64,000 nucleotides of DNA from positions 148,277,425 to 148,341,424 of the forward strand of contig NC_084483.1 in the NCBI RefSeq assembly GCF_030035675.1, given 5' to 3'. Source of the DNA: Rhineura floridana. Its lineage: Eukaryota; Chordata; Lepidosauria; Squamata; Rhineuridae. Under the pieces are notes generated by a model that was not told the DNA's origin, did no database searches, and worked only from the letters and a program-made list of their open reading frames with translations. Of this stretch, positions 30,230-41,864 are shown piece by piece; the first letter of the stretch is position 1, and every line of letters starts with the position of its first letter. Made by a program: the position numbers and the translations under genes.

Positions 30230-32442
30230 GTACCGGTTGCACCCATCTCCTTCCCACTTGGTCCCCTTCCATAAAAACAATAAGGAAGAATACGTTAAAG
30301 CCTTGTTGCCTCAGAGTTCCTATTCTAAATGTGGTGGTGATTATCCTTTTAAACCGTGACTCCGATAAACGGGAAACGGTGTCCCTTCTATGGTCGTCGT
30401 GGGAGCTCTTTCTGGAAGGTTTTCCAGCAAAGGCTCCGTTGCCCTCTGTAGATTAGGGAACACTGGGGGTAGATTGCATATTCTCTGCTAGAGCATGTTT
30501 GCATCTGAGTTACTGACTCAGTAGATGAACCTGTGGGGGTATGTCAGGAATGCTTAGAGACACAGGAAGCTGCTTTGTACGGAGCCAGAGCACTGGTCGC
30601 CCAACTCAGTATTGTCTACACTGAATGACAGTGGCTCTTGAGGGTTTCAGACGGGTGTCTGTCAGCCCTTCCTGGAGATGGGAGCTTCTGAATGTATAGC
30701 ACTTGCTCTACCATTGAGCCACGGTCCTCCCTCCTGAGGTGTGGCCCTTAATGTGTTAAGTACATATCAATTACAGTAATCAGAAACTTGATTAATCCAG
30801 AATAAGAGAATGGGCCTTTGTACTTCATGTGAAAGCACAGCAGTGGAATAAAGGGAGAGATTCTGGCATACTCTTTGCCTTTGTGCAATAGACAGATCAG
30901 TCTGAAAGTCTCATGAAGAATTTGAAAATGGCACCAACTCTTGGATGTGCAGCATAATTGCATTCTGTGGCATGTTTTGCTGGGTGAAAGTGGAGGAGAA
31001 TGAGTCCTAGGTGTTCTAAAGCAGAATGCTTATTGGGATTGATGACGCATGTGCTCTATTTGTTAGTAAAAGGCTGTTGCGTAGCTGGGTTCAGAAATGT
31101 GTCCTTGTACAGAGAAAGCTCTAGTGTTCTAACATCCCACCTTGCAGTAATTAGCTCATAGATCACCATCACAAAAGGAGAACTATTGTAAATGTAGAAG
31201 AGACTGAATAGCACCAATGTTGTTTCGGGATGCAGATTAGAGGACTGCAGGTGTAGCATCCTTCCTTTACTTTCGGCTGCTTTGCTGACTTGCTTGAACA
31301 ATGCAACGGAAGAACTGGGAAATCGTAGGCTGTAGCAATTTCTGTGATTTTTGGAGATAGTTTTTGGACTTCTAAATAATGTGGAAATTGTTATGGCTGA
31401 GATACATGAGTTTCATGCCATGTATTACACTGTGTAGATGACTCTTGTAATGACTGTAATGACTGAATGAGCTCTAGAATGCAAGACGCGATGAGTTGTG
31501 CTCTTTGAAATGGTGTCTATGAGGTGACTTTCCTGGTGAGTACTAGCTGTGTGGCTATGATGTGTTAATCATATAGTAGGTTCCTGGATTCATGTTGTTG
31601 TTCATTCCTGTGAAACATCTTGTAGAATAAGTCATTGTAAGCACAAAGGCAAAACAGTAGAGTCTTTCCCAAATTGATCCTGTCCTGCTTTAATCCTCTC
31701 TTCATAGGTGATAAACATCTTGCAGTCAGAGCATCATTGTGATGAAAAAGAAGCTCGCATGATTTGTGATAAAGTCCAAGCCAAACTCCTCAAAGAGTGC
31801 CATGATCCTTCTAAGATGTGTATTACTGACCTAAGGATTCAACACTGGGGAGAAGCTATACAAGAAGTAAAGGGAGGAACAGCCAATCGGAATCTAGCCA
31901 CAGAATGTTATTTCCTTTGGAAAACCACCCGCCTGCAGCATTTGACCTTGGCAGAAGAGACACGGAGGATGCTCAGTGACCTTAGAAAAATTGTCCGTTT
32001 GCTTCTACTGACAAATGGAGACACACAGACACAAAGAGAAAAAATTGAAGCTTGTGCTTGTCAGCCATATTTTGATGCCATTGTTGTGGGAGGAGAGCAC
32101 AAAGAAGAGAAACCAGCATCCTCTATATTTCGTCACTGTTGTGAACTTCTAGGGGTTGAGCCTGAGGACTGTGTGATGGTTGGTGACTCTCTAGATACAG
32201 ATATTCAAGGAGGCCTGAATGCAGGTTTGAAAGCAACAGTTTGGATAAATAAAACAGTAATGGCCCCAAAAGACACTTCTTCAGTCCCTCACTATATTAT
32301 TTCTTCTGTTCTTGATCTTCCACAGCTTTTACAAAACAAAGGAGTTGCTGATTTAGAAATTAGCCAGTTGGCTGGTATTTGTAATGTGTGTGATAGTTCC
32401 ACGGAGGAACCTAGGACTTTAGCCTGCTCGAGTTCATATTAA
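30140..32442 (+). CDS. NANP: NANP, N-acylneuraminate-9-phosphatase (2 exons)
   Basis: Exons 30140-30229 and 31708-32442 give 274 residues. The enzyme removes phosphate from N-acetylneuraminate 9-phosphate, the last step before activation in cytosolic sialic acid synthesis. It is a HAD phosphatase: motif I FFDLDNT with nucleophile D12 and acid/base D14, motif II LLTNGD (T132), motif III lysine K165 in EEKPASS, and motif IV MVGDSLDTDIQGG (D190, D195). Human NANP, 248 residues, begins MGLSRVRAVFFDLDNT and aligns throughout. The C-terminus here is about 25 residues longer, ending in LACSSSY. An in-frame ATG at 30065 would add 25 residues, but homology starts at 30140, which also has G at -3 and +4. 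The single intron is at the same point as in mammals. Confidence 0.95.
30230..31707 (+). other. NANP: NANP intron 1
   Basis: This 1478-bp GT-AG intron contains the tRNA-Ala-headed SINE at 30560-30735. The rest is unassigned. Confidence 0.85.
30560..30735 (-). mobile_element. tRNA-Ala-headed SINE with CR1-like tail
   Basis: Reverse orientation: the tail 'aggaagctgctttgta' comes first, and the tRNA-like head 'gctctaccattgagccac' last. Confidence 0.65.
31708..32442 (+). CDS. NANP: NANP exon 2
   Basis: CTTCATAG precedes GTG ATA AAC (VINILQSEH). The exon carries HAD motifs II to IV and the stop codon TAA. The GTG here is an internal valine codon, not a start. Confidence 0.95.
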   Translation: MINILQSEHHCDEKEARMICDKVQAKLLKECHDPSKMCITDLRIQHWGEAIQEVKGGTANRNLATECYFLWKTTRLQHLTLAEETRRMLSDLRKIVRLLLLTNGDTQTQREKIEACACQPYFDAIVVGGEHKEEKPASSIFRHCCELLGVEPEDCVMVGDSLDTDIQGGLNAGLKATVWINKTVMAPKDTSSVPHYIISSVLDLPQLLQNKGVADLEISQLAGICNVCDSSTEEPRTLACSSSY

Positions 32443-33568
32443 AGGGCATTTTTACATGTGACACTTAAATCAGGTTGTCTTCTATGCTAACTGTAAAAAA
32501 AAACTAGTGTAACTACCATGTTCATTTGATTTCTACAATCTTACTTGCAGTAACAGCATTTACATGTGGCACAGACAGCATGACAGGTTCAGATATGCTT
32601 TGTGTGCACACGTCATGAAAACAGTAAAGGCTTGGCTCTAAGCTACATACTAAGCAACAGCAAACTTACCTGTATGATATATGAGCATATTTGTGAGTTA
32701 ATTCAGAAATCTATTGATCTGAAAATTCTCTGTTAGTTACTGATTTTTTTTTCTTTCAGAAGAATCTAGTTACCAGCAATCAAATCTACATCCTAGTCAA
32801 GCTGAACTGCTCGGAATTTAAAACTGACTAATCCCATTTTCTTCAGCTAAACTAAAAGTCCAGTGTGGAAACTTGCTATGCCAGCACATAAAATGCTAAG
32901 GCTGAGATAAACCAACAGTGCTGTATCGCAAAATCTTCATTTCCAATTCTAAATATATTTTTAAGGAAGGAAGTCCTGTTGACTTGAGTAAGACAATTCA
33001 ACATGTGTAGTTACGATTGTATTGACTCATTAATACAGGTTGATGTTGCAAAGTATCTTAAATCTAAATAATTCAGTTTATCTGATTTGTGGATTAGACT
33101 GTTAATTTTTTTGCTAGAGACCCACTCTACATCTTGTGTCACTTTCCATGCCCAATTTTTCAAGGACTGTTTGTGCAATTAGAGCAGAGCTAAACATTTT
33201 GTTGCAAATTTGGGGTTGCCCTGATCCTACTTGGGGTGGGCATTTGTAGGAAAGATTTGGTGGTTAGAGTGGGGAGTGCTTAACCATTAGACCACCTGTT
33301 CATTCTCTACAACTTTTCTTTCCCAGACATTTTTCCTCATCTACCTCTGAGACCACCAATAAACGTAACTAGGCAAAAATTGGTTTAAGAGGGGAAGATT
33401 GTGGGCAAGAATCTGTAGATGGAGTATTCCCTCCTACTCGCCCATCTCTCCTGCAGTGCCCCCCCTTACTGTTTTCTGGAAAGGCATTTTTACGAAGGTG
33501 ATGTATATTCTGCCTCAAGAAAATGGTGAATATGGTTTGGATATCATTGAAATTGACTGGCTTTTAAG
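32443..33568 (+). other. NANP: NANP 3' untranslated region and flank
   Basis: The 3' UTR starts here. The first AATAAA on the plus strand that I see is near 33357, so the end of the transcript is not fixed. No other gene or named repeat is seen. Confidence 0.5.
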
Positions 33569-33988
33569 CAAGGCTGTGGAGTCAAGAGTCGGGAGCAATT
33601 GTGGGTGGAGTCGGAGTTGGTAGAAATGTACCGACTCCGGCTTCAAAATAAATTTTGATTGACAAATTTTTAAAAATAATTCAAAATGTCAAAGAAGCTT
33701 CCCATGAAGTCAGCTGTATTTGAGCATTTCACCATAACTCAAGATGGAAAACATTTTGTGTGTCAGTGTATCACAGGACCCAGATGAAGACAAATGTTGT
33801 GATGCCAAGATCAGCACATATTCAGGCAGCAATAAAAATGCTCCTATGAGAGCTTCCAATTTAAAAAGACATTTACAGCGCTTTCCAGGGCTGTGGAGTT
33901 GGAAGCAATTTTAGGTGGAGTCAGAGTCGGACTAGAAAAATAGAGGAGTCGGGAGTCGAAGGTTTGGCGTACCGACTCCACAGCCCTG
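33569..33988. mobile_element. hAT element remnant with BED zinc finger piece
   Basis: Perfect 8-bp duplications, CTTTTAAG, lie at 33561-33568 and 33989-33996. The terminal inverted repeats are caaggctgtggagtc and gactccacagccctg. Inside, a frame begins MSKKLPMKSAVFEHFT, then FVCQCITG, and after a break ASNLKRHLQR. This is the pattern of a BED zinc finger at the start of hAT transposases. The rest of the transposase is gone, so this is a 420-bp internally deleted copy. Confidence 0.85.
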
Positions 33989-33996
33989 CTTTTAAG

Positions 33997-34555
33997 TTGA
34001 GACATTCAACCACAGAAAGTTATTTGTGGTGTGTAAAAGTGATGAAAACCTGAGGTTCACAATAAACAGTGCCATTCTGAAACCAGTAGTGTAGAAGAAA
34101 CGGTGTAGACTTCAGTTCAAGGAGTGTGGAATTATGTCTCGATGAACCAAAATCTATTCAGGCATCCAGCTGTGTCCTCTTCTACATTCTTCTAATTCTG
34201 AATTCTCCTGTGAATTTTTACTAGTTTTTGCAGTGATCATTCTTCAATAAAATGGTCCCAACCCTTCAATATAATGCCCTCACTCTCAGATATATATGTA
34301 TGTACAATGTAGACCCATTTATCAGAGATGCTAAATGATATCCTTTTGTGAGATAATGTATTTACATTGACTTCAATGCTAGTATTTTACAGCAGTGTAG
34401 TGATGGCATCCCTATGAAATATAATTTGGGAGTATATGACTTCCTTGCTCAAACTTTCTCAGATGTGTTGCTCTTTGGCTTTCAGATTATTCTACATTAC
34501 AATGATTATTTATTGTGCCATCTGTGTCAGTGATGCTTTACAAAGTATGCAAGTG
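33997..34555. other. no recognisable content
   Basis: AATAAA motifs at about 34061 and 34249 could end NANP transcripts. Nothing else is recognised. Confidence 0.35.
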
Positions 34556-34912
34556 TTCCCTTAAATATTAGGCAGGCGCAATGTCTGTTATCTTTTTGGC
34601 ACCTATTGAAGACTTTCCTCTTTCAACAAGCCTTTTAAGTTGAGACCTATCCCAGTCTGCTTCTGTGTTGGAATTGCTTTTTAATAAAAATAAATAAATA
34701 AAAAAACCTTTCCCCCCCCCCAAACAATGTTTTTAACCCTTTTTTTAAAGTTGTCTTTAAAGCTTTTTTTAAAAAATGTTTTTAAAGTTGTTTTGTTTTA
34801 ATGTATTTTAAGGTCTCTTTTTATGTTTTAAAGTGTTTTTAGTGCTTTTGTTTGCTGTCCTGGGCTCCTGCTGGGAGGAAGGGCAGGATATAAATCAAAT
34901 AATAAAGTGTGA
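34556..34912 (+). mobile_element. L2 LINE 3' end
   Basis: The blocks 'gaagactttcctctttcaac', 'gacctatcccagtctgc' and 'ctgggaggaagggcaggat' are followed by 'ataaatcaaataataaa'. This is a squamate L2-type 3' UTR; a related copy is at 50395-50605. The middle is expanded by T-rich simple sequence. Confidence 0.65.
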
Positions 34913-35092
34913 CAGCTCCGTACCCTAAGGGGCTTGTAATCTAAAACAAACACATGGCAACACCAGAAAGGAGGAATGTGTAGGCATGGGAAGAATACAT
35001 TATAACTTTAACAGCATGTACTTGGGCTTAGTTACTACATGATAACAGTGATTGCTTTGGGACTATTCCATGTATCAGAAAATAATGTAAAG

Positions 35093-35227
35093 CAGGGCTG
35101 GGGAACATGTGCCCCTCCAGATATTGGACTCCAACTCCCATCAGCACCCAGCCAGTGTGGCCAATGGTCAGGAATGATGGGAGTTCAGTCCAACAGTATC
35201 TGGAGAGCCAGAGGTCTCCCGTCCCTG
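35093..35227. mobile_element. hAT-like MITE, family C
   Basis: It runs from cagggctgggg to cccgtccctg with inner arms 'ggactccaactcccatca' and its near complement. The flanks end in TAAAG on both sides, a degraded duplication. Confidence 0.6.
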
Positions 35228-35907
35228 GCATAAAGCATCCAAGAAGTTAAGGGTAGTCCTTTCATGGTGGCATAGGAACCTTCCATACATATGGAGCATA
35301 AGGCAAGGCATGTCCAGATGTGTTTCAGCTGGAAGAAGCTTATTAGTTTTTCAGAGGAAAATCTGAAATATGCAAACAGTGATGCTAGGCAAGTGGCCCG
35401 AAATATAATGCCTTGCATTATGTTGTCTTAATCCAGTGAATGCAATTCAGAAGTGGGTATTGTGATGGAGGAAAGACTGTGAGTGAGGGAAAGGAAAGAC
35501 AACTCGCCTTGCAAAGGCATACTGCAAAAGGAATATCCTGCCTTATCCACATGGTTCTCCGTATTCTCAAAGTTTGTGTATTAATACTTACATATAGGCA
35601 CAGGGACCCACATGCCGCCTTCTACTGCTCATAGGGTTCTCTGTGTTGGAGTCTGATCCAGCCAAATTGTTAGCCAGGGTGAAGCAACTTACTGCAAGAG
35701 GCAACTACAGCGATGCTATTACAAGGCAGTCAATGATTTAGTTAATTATTACATCTTTTGTATCACCGTGGATAGGTGACTTTTGGATTTGGTGCCTCAG
35801 GCTGTTTCTGATGAGGGCCTATGCCTACCAATTAGCTGGGAGTCCTTCCAAGGACAATCATAAGCCTCTTGTGCTTTTCTGTTTTGGAAACGGGTTGAAC
35901 TCCACAT

Positions 35908-36036
35908 CAGGGCTGGAAAACCTGTGGTCCTACAAAAGTTGGACTCCAACTCCTATCAGCCCCAACCAACATGGCAAATGGTCAAGGATGATGGGAGCTA
36001 TAGTCTGTCTGTAGGGCCACAGGTTCCCCAGCCCTG
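35908..36036. mobile_element. hAT-like MITE, family C
   Basis: Ends cagggctgg and ccagccctg are inverted repeats, and the arms contain 'ggactccaactcctatcagc' and 'gatgggagctatagtc'. Confidence 0.6.
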
Positions 36037-36407
36037 ACCTAGAGTGATAAATCTTCAGATCTGGTTTACTAGTGATCCCGAGGATAAGCAGGATAAGCAA
36101 AACAGTCCAGTACCGTTGTCCTGAAGAAATGCCTACACTGCAGGAACCAACAGGAGGCAGACGTTTTCCTGAACAATTGCTAGCTTACCTCACGTAACTA
36201 ATATCCATGAATCCATACTGACTGGTGAGTCAGCTCCATTGAACAATGTGATTTAATTCTTAGAGGGCAGAGGATGGTGCCACAATGTATACAATTTAAT
36301 TAATCTATTTGTTTTGTAATATTTGTATACTTTTCCAATCACGTTTGTTCTTGGAGGCTGCAGACAGGGCAGGCTCAATATGGATGCAATTATGCCAGCC
36401 ATTCCGT

Positions 36408-36553
36408 CAGCAGGAGACAGGAACACTGTAGCCCTCCAGGTGCTGCTGGACAGTGGCTCCCATTATTCCTGACCTTTGGCCATGCTGGCTGGAACTGATG
36501 GGCATTGGAGTCCAACAATATCTGGAAAGCCACAGGTGCCTCATCCTTGCTGT
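36408..36553. mobile_element. hAT-like MITE, family C, diverged
   Basis: Arms 'agccctccaggtgctgctgg' and 'ggagtccaacaatatctgga' occur in the family order, but the ends are degraded. Confidence 0.5.
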
Positions 36554-36697
36554 AGGCGGAGATCATGACTTTGGTTGAGAAGTGCAGCTGAGAGCTCCCA
36601 TAGTCCAGTTTCAATTTAATTTCCTCTGTGGGCCTAGGGCTCTATTTTTCTACCCCTATATGCGTTTTGCAACAGTTGTTCATGATGGGGGATAATA

Positions 36698-37122
36698 TTT
36701 ATAGAATGATAGAACAGTAGAGTTGGAAGGGGCTTATCAGGCCATTCAATCCAATCCCCTGCTCATTGCAGGAATCCAATTTAAAGCAGACCCAACAGGT
36801 GACTGTCCAGCTGCCTCTTGAATGCTTCCAGTGCTGAAGAGCCCACCACCTCCCTAGATAATCGGTTCCATTACTGTTCTAATAGTTAGGAAGGTTTTCC
36901 CGATGTTCAGTAACAATCTGGCTTCCTGTAACTTGAGCCCATTACTCCGTGTCCTGCCCTCTGAGATGATCGAGAAGAGATCCTGGCCCTCTGTGCGACA
37001 ACCTTTCAAGTACTTGAAGAGTGCTCTCATATCTCCCCTCAGGCTTCTTTGCTCAAGGCTAAACGTGTCCAGTTTTTTCAGTCTCTCTTCACAGGGTTTT
37101 GTTTCCAGTCCCCTGATCATTC
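36698..37122 (-). mobile_element. classical CR1 LINE 3' part
   Basis: The minus strand encodes MIRGLETKPCEERLKKLDTFSLEQRSLRGD in part and FKYLKG, then the CR1 3' UTR. The plus strand shows 'agagttggaaggggcttat' and 'gctcattgcaggaatcc', hallmarks of CR1. It is a different lineage from the TTATGTTC-ended copies. Confidence 0.8.
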
Positions 37123-37134
37123 ATTTTTAGTACT

Positions 37135-37243
37135 ATTCACAATAGATTCACTGAGGTTCATAGACATAACTGAGGGTCTTTAATAATTAACTGAGCGTTA
37201 TTAATTTCAACGGGTCTTCTCCAAGTAGGATTCAGTTGAATAC
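37135..37243. repeat. short palindromic repeat, family B
   Basis: It has the same layout as 1-128 and ends in 'ttgaatacaaccc', directly beside the CR1 insertion at 37250. Confidence 0.5.
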
Positions 37244-37249
37244 AACCCT

Positions 37250-37665
37250 CTCTCATAATACTAGAACTCGTGGACATTCAAAGAAGCTGAATGTTGGAAG
37301 ATTCAGGACAGACAAAAGGAAGTACTTCTTTACTCAGCGCATAGTTAAACTATGGAATTTGCTCCCACAAGATGCAGTAATGGCCACCAGCTTGGATGGC
37401 TTTAAAAGAAGATTAGACAAATTCATGGAGGACAGGGCTATCAATGGCTACTAGCCATGATGGCTGTGCTCTGCTACCCTAGTCAGAGGCAGCATGCTTC
37501 TGAAAACCAGTTGCTGGAAGCCTCAGGAGGGGAGAGTGTTCTTGCACTCGGGTCCTGCTTGCGGGCTTCCCCCAGGCACCTGGTTGGCCACTGTGAGAAC
37601 AGGATGCTGGACTAGATGGGCCACTGGCCTGATCCAGCAGACTCTTCTTATGTTCTTATGTTCTT
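37250..37665 (+). mobile_element. CR1/L3-like LINE 3' end, young
   Basis: A 6-bp duplication, AACCCT, lies at 37244-37249 and 37666-37671. It carries the last 64 or so codons of the CR1 frame and the full 3' UTR with a TTATGTTC tail. It differs from 16704-17929 at only about six positions over 415 bp. Confidence 0.85.
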
Positions 37666-37671
37666 AACCCT

Positions 37672-38061
37672 GGATCTCTAACTCTCCTTTCAATCAGAAC
37701 AGCAACATGCAGCTTTGCATGCTCTCTTTCTCCTTTGCCACACAGCTAATTTTGCAATTTGGATTCAAGTATGCAGAATTCTCAGTCAGCTGGTAAGAAT
37801 AAAGTGGCAAAGAATAATCAGGCGTAGAAAGAAAAAGAACCCAAAGCTGTCCCATTAGTGGATGCTGAAATTCTTATAGTATTGTTACTGAATTGTGTTT
37901 CTAGTAAAGTCCTGCTTGAAGCTTATCACCTGTCATTGGCCACTGAGCTCTTCCATTTTAAGACATTAGAAAGGGAGGCACTCTTCCGCCCCCCACCTCC
38001 CCCAAATTAGTATAATTCTATTCCATGCTTCCATATGCATGGTGAGATATCAGGGCCTCAT
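37672..38061. other. no recognisable content
   Basis: No coding exon or named repeat is seen. Confidence 0.35.
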
Positions 38062-38071
38062 ACATGTACCT

Positions 38072-39726
38072 TGTTGTTATGTGCCTCCAAGTCGACTACG
38101 ACTTATGGCAACCCTATGAATCAGTGACCTCCAAGAGCATCTGTCATGAACCACCCTGTTCAGATCTTGTAAGTCCAGGTCTGTGGCTTCCTTTATGGAA
38201 TCAATCCATCTCTTGTTTGGCCTTCCTCTTTTTCTACTTCCTTCTGTTTTTTCCAAGTATTATTATCTTTTCTAGTGAATCATGTCTTCTCATGATGTGT
38301 CCAAAGTATGATAACCTCAGTTTCATCATTTTAGCTTCTAGTGACAGTTCTGCTTTAATTTGTTCTAACACCCAATTATTTGTCTTTTTTGCAGTCCATG
38401 GTATCCGCAAAGCTCTTCTCCAACACCACATTTCAAATGAGTTTATTTTTCTCTTATCCGCTTTTTTCACTGTCCAACTTTCACATCCATACATAGAGAT
38501 CGGAAATACCATGGTCTGAATTATCCTGACCTTAGTGTTCAGTGATAAATCTTTACATTTGAGGACCTTTTCTAGTTCTCTCATAGCTGCCCTACCCAGT
38601 CCTAGCCTTCTTCTGATTTCTTGACTATTGTCTCCATTTTGGTTAATGATTGTGCCAAGGTATTGATAATCCCTGACAAGTTCAATGTCCTCATTGTCAG
38701 CTGTAAAGTTGCATAAATCTTCTGTTGTCATTACTTTAGTCTTTTTGATGTTCAGCTGTAGTCCTGTTTTTGTGCTTTCCTCTTTAACTTTCATCAGCAT
38801 TCGTTTCAAATCATTACTGGTTTCTGCTAGTAGTATGGTATCATCTGCATATCTTAAATTATTGATGTTTCTCCCTCCAATTTTCACACCTCCTTCTTCT
38901 TGGTCCAATCCTGTTTTCTGTATAATATGTTCGGCGTATAGATTAAATAAATAGGGTGATAAAATACACCCCTGTCTCACACCCTTTCCGATGGGGAACC
39001 AATCTGTTTCTCCATATTCTGTCCTTACAGTAGCCTCTTGTCCAGAGTATAGGTTGCGCATCAGGACAATCAGATGCTGTGGCACCCCCATTTCTTTTAA
39101 AGCATTACATAGTTTTTCATGATCTACACAGTCAAAGGCTTTGCTGTAATCTGTAAAGCACAGGGTGATTTTCTGCTGAAATTCCTTGGTCTGTTCCATT
39201 ATCCAACATATGTTTGCGATATGATCTCTGGTACCTCTTCCCTTTCTAAATCCAGCTTGGACGTCTGGCATTTCTCGCTCCATATATGGCAAGAGCCTTT
39301 GTTGTAGAATCTTGAGCATTACTTTACTTGCATGGGATATTAAGGCAATAGTTCGATAATTACTGCATTCCCTGGGATCCCCTTTCTTTGGAATTGGGAT
39401 ATATATGGAACGCTTCCAGTCTGTGGGCCATTGTTTAGTTTTCCATATTTCTTGACAGATTTTAGTCAAAATTTGGACTGATTCAGTCTCAGTAGCTTGT
39501 AGCAACTCTATTGGTATGCCATCTATTCCTGGTGATTTGTTTCTTCCAAGTATTTTAAGAGCAGCTTTCATCTCACATTCTAAAAACTCTGGTTCTTCAT
39601 CATATGGTTCCTCCGTGAATGAATCGGTCATCCTGGCATCTCTTTTATAGAGTTCTTCAATGTATTGCTTCCATCTTCCTTCTATTTCATCTTGGTCAGT
39701 CAGTGTGTTCCCCTGTTGATTATTCA
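38072..39726 (-). mobile_element. RTE-BovB LINE, 5'-truncated, long open RT frame
   Basis: A 10-bp duplication, ACATGTACCT, lies at 38062-38071 and 39727-39736. On the minus strand a frame of nearly 500 codons (39730-38234) encodes SPGIDGIPIELLQ, RTIALISHASKVMLK, QAGFRKGRGTRDHIAN, YADDTILLAE and HIMRRHDSLEK. It ends in the usual 3' end. The endonuclease half is missing by 5' truncation. The frame is intact up to near the end, where the KNRRK... segment breaks. It is younger than the copy at 22374-25502. Confidence 0.9.
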
Positions 39727-39736
39727 ACATGTACCT

Positions 39737-40127
39737 ACCCCACCATTATTTGATATGATATGAGACATGAGTTCCTAGTCATATGTGTCTTTCCTTAATC
39801 AGCATGTTCCTTCTGTCACTTTTTTAAGTGGAGGTGGAAGACTGAGTTGCATGTGTGTACCATCTAGTAGTCACTTGGTATGTGGAATGCCCAGTAGGGG
39901 GCATGCAAGGGTGATTGTGATAGCCCTCTGTGCATATGAAATCACTTGTCAAGTTGCTCATGGCATGGATAAGGCAGAGAGGATACCCATGCAATATTCT
40001 GATACTAGCAGAGCACATCACTAGAGATAGAGGTAAACATTCATGCTCCACCAACAACACTCTTTAAAAAAAAACCTATTGAGAGAAGGATAGTGGTGTT
40101 ACAAAGTTCTCATGTTTCATTTTCATA
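39737..40127. other. no recognisable content
   Basis: The frames of about 79 codons on both strands overlap each other and have no support. Confidence 0.35.
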
Positions 40128-40312
40128 GGAACAGAGGATGCTGCCTTATATTGAGTCAGACCATTGGTCCACCTCTGTATTGTCCTCACTGAACGGCAGC
40201 GAGACTCCAGGGTTTCCAGCAGGGAATCTCTCCCAACCCTTCCTGGAGACACTGGGGACCTTCTGCATGCAGGGCAGATGCTCTGCCACGGAGCTACAGC
40301 CCTTCCCTATCC
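40128..40312 (-). mobile_element. tRNA-Ala-headed SINE with CR1-like tail
   Basis: A well preserved copy: 'tgagtcagaccattggtcca' in the tail and 'gctctgccacggagctacag' in the tRNA-like head, with 'tctgcatgcagggcagatg' at the anticodon region. Confidence 0.75.
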
Positions 40313-41123
40313 CTCATCCTTTCTGAATTAACTATTCTGGTATGTATTTGTGCCATTAGCATGGCTTACTTTTCATGATACAGTATATACGAAGAATCTA
40401 TCTTGCCAGGCTTGGGGATTTAGAGCGACTGTCACAAACATGTTGCAAGCTTTTGTTTTCCAGACGGTTGATGGTTTTCCCTGTAGTTTTGTTGGCATTT
40501 AAGTGAGAGGGGTCCTGAGTATTCTCTTTTCTTTTTTCAGTGTGAAAAACACATCAACAGAAACATTTTCTATGCATTTGTGCATTGTTTGATACCTGTC
40601 AATAATCCTGTTGTGATATGTTATTTCACTATTGCAGTATCAACAATTTCATGTAAATATCTTTTTGTTTTGTAAGAAAACAAATCAGGATAACTATTTT
40701 TTATCCAATGTTTGATTTATCTCAGCATTTCAGATTAAGGTGAAGGTATAAAAAGTCCTCTGCCAAACCAAACCTTATCTGCACACTTCTCTGTATGGCA
40801 GTGAATTAATTTCAGCTTTCCATGTAGCCCTTGTCAGAGACAGTCCCCTGAAGGAGCAGGTGCTAGGGCACAGAGAGTAGCAGAGTTGTGTGTGCCATGT
40901 TGTTCCCATGCACTCCCTAAACTAGTCTTCTGTCTTCAAGTGTATTGTATGGCACTGCTGTCCTGTCATGGGTGTGGAAGTAAGGCTTCTATGCAACTGG
41001 CGGGGGGGGATCTTGTTCTTTGCCTCCGGAAGTAATATGTCTTGGGCTGGTCCTGGATTTGCTTAGTTACGAAGTGTGTTGTTCATTCCACTGACACCAA
41101 TGATACTGTACATATCCAATACA
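40313..41123. other. no recognisable content
   Basis: No coding exon or named repeat is seen. Confidence 0.35.
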
Positions 41124-41216
41124 GTGCCCTCCATATGTTTTGGACTACAATTCTTGTCAACCCAGCCAGCATGGCTAGTGGTCAGGGATGATGGGAGTTG
41201 TAGTCCACAACATCAG
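41124..41216. mobile_element. MITE, family C
   Basis: Inverted arms 'tggactacaattcttgtc' and 'gatgggagttgtagtcca' surround 'agccagcatggc'. Confidence 0.55.
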
Positions 41217-41577
41217 TCTTCCTCTGTTATAATCTGTATCAAGGTAGGCAGAAGGTAGATTTTGGTCTCCCAACAGACCAATGGCCACTTTCTAATTGGA
41301 ATCCTTGGGGAGAATTCTGAACCTTGATTGGATCCTTCAAGGTACTTGGGTTCTTAAGTAAGGGACTTAACCATACTTCAAGGATACTTAAGATTAGTTA
41401 TGTCTTAAGATATTCTGATTATATACTTTTGCTTTGCAAAACTAAAAACATATCAGTGGACATGGGGAGGATGAAAAATAGATCACTCAGAAAAACAGAC
41501 TGAAGTCAGCCCACCCCTTACAGGGGATAGTATGTTATGGAACATTATATGGGTATGGAGTATCCTGACTTAAATCG

Positions 41578-41650
41578 CCACCCTATGCATGCTTACTCAG
41601 AGCTGTGTTCAGCAGGGTTTATTCCAGGAAAGTATGTGTAAGAATCCAGT
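41578..41650. repeat. short palindromic repeat, family A
   Basis: 'ccctatgcatgcttactc' at the left and 'tatgtgtaagaatccag' at the right fit the family ends. Confidence 0.4.
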
Positions 41651-41864
41651 CTTCATGACTAATTGGAAGTGGGGGGGGGCAGCTTCCATATACATCTGTT
41701 GCATATACTTATAGGACATGCTTTTTGCTATAAACTCTGATAAGGCAGTCTTTTTTCCCTTTGCTTTTTTGCCATGGTTCCCTTGCCTTTAGGAAAGCTC
41801 TGCCCAGGGATGCTCACTTAGTCTGATGAGCACCAGGTGAAGATTTTTTTTTATTTGCTCTTCA

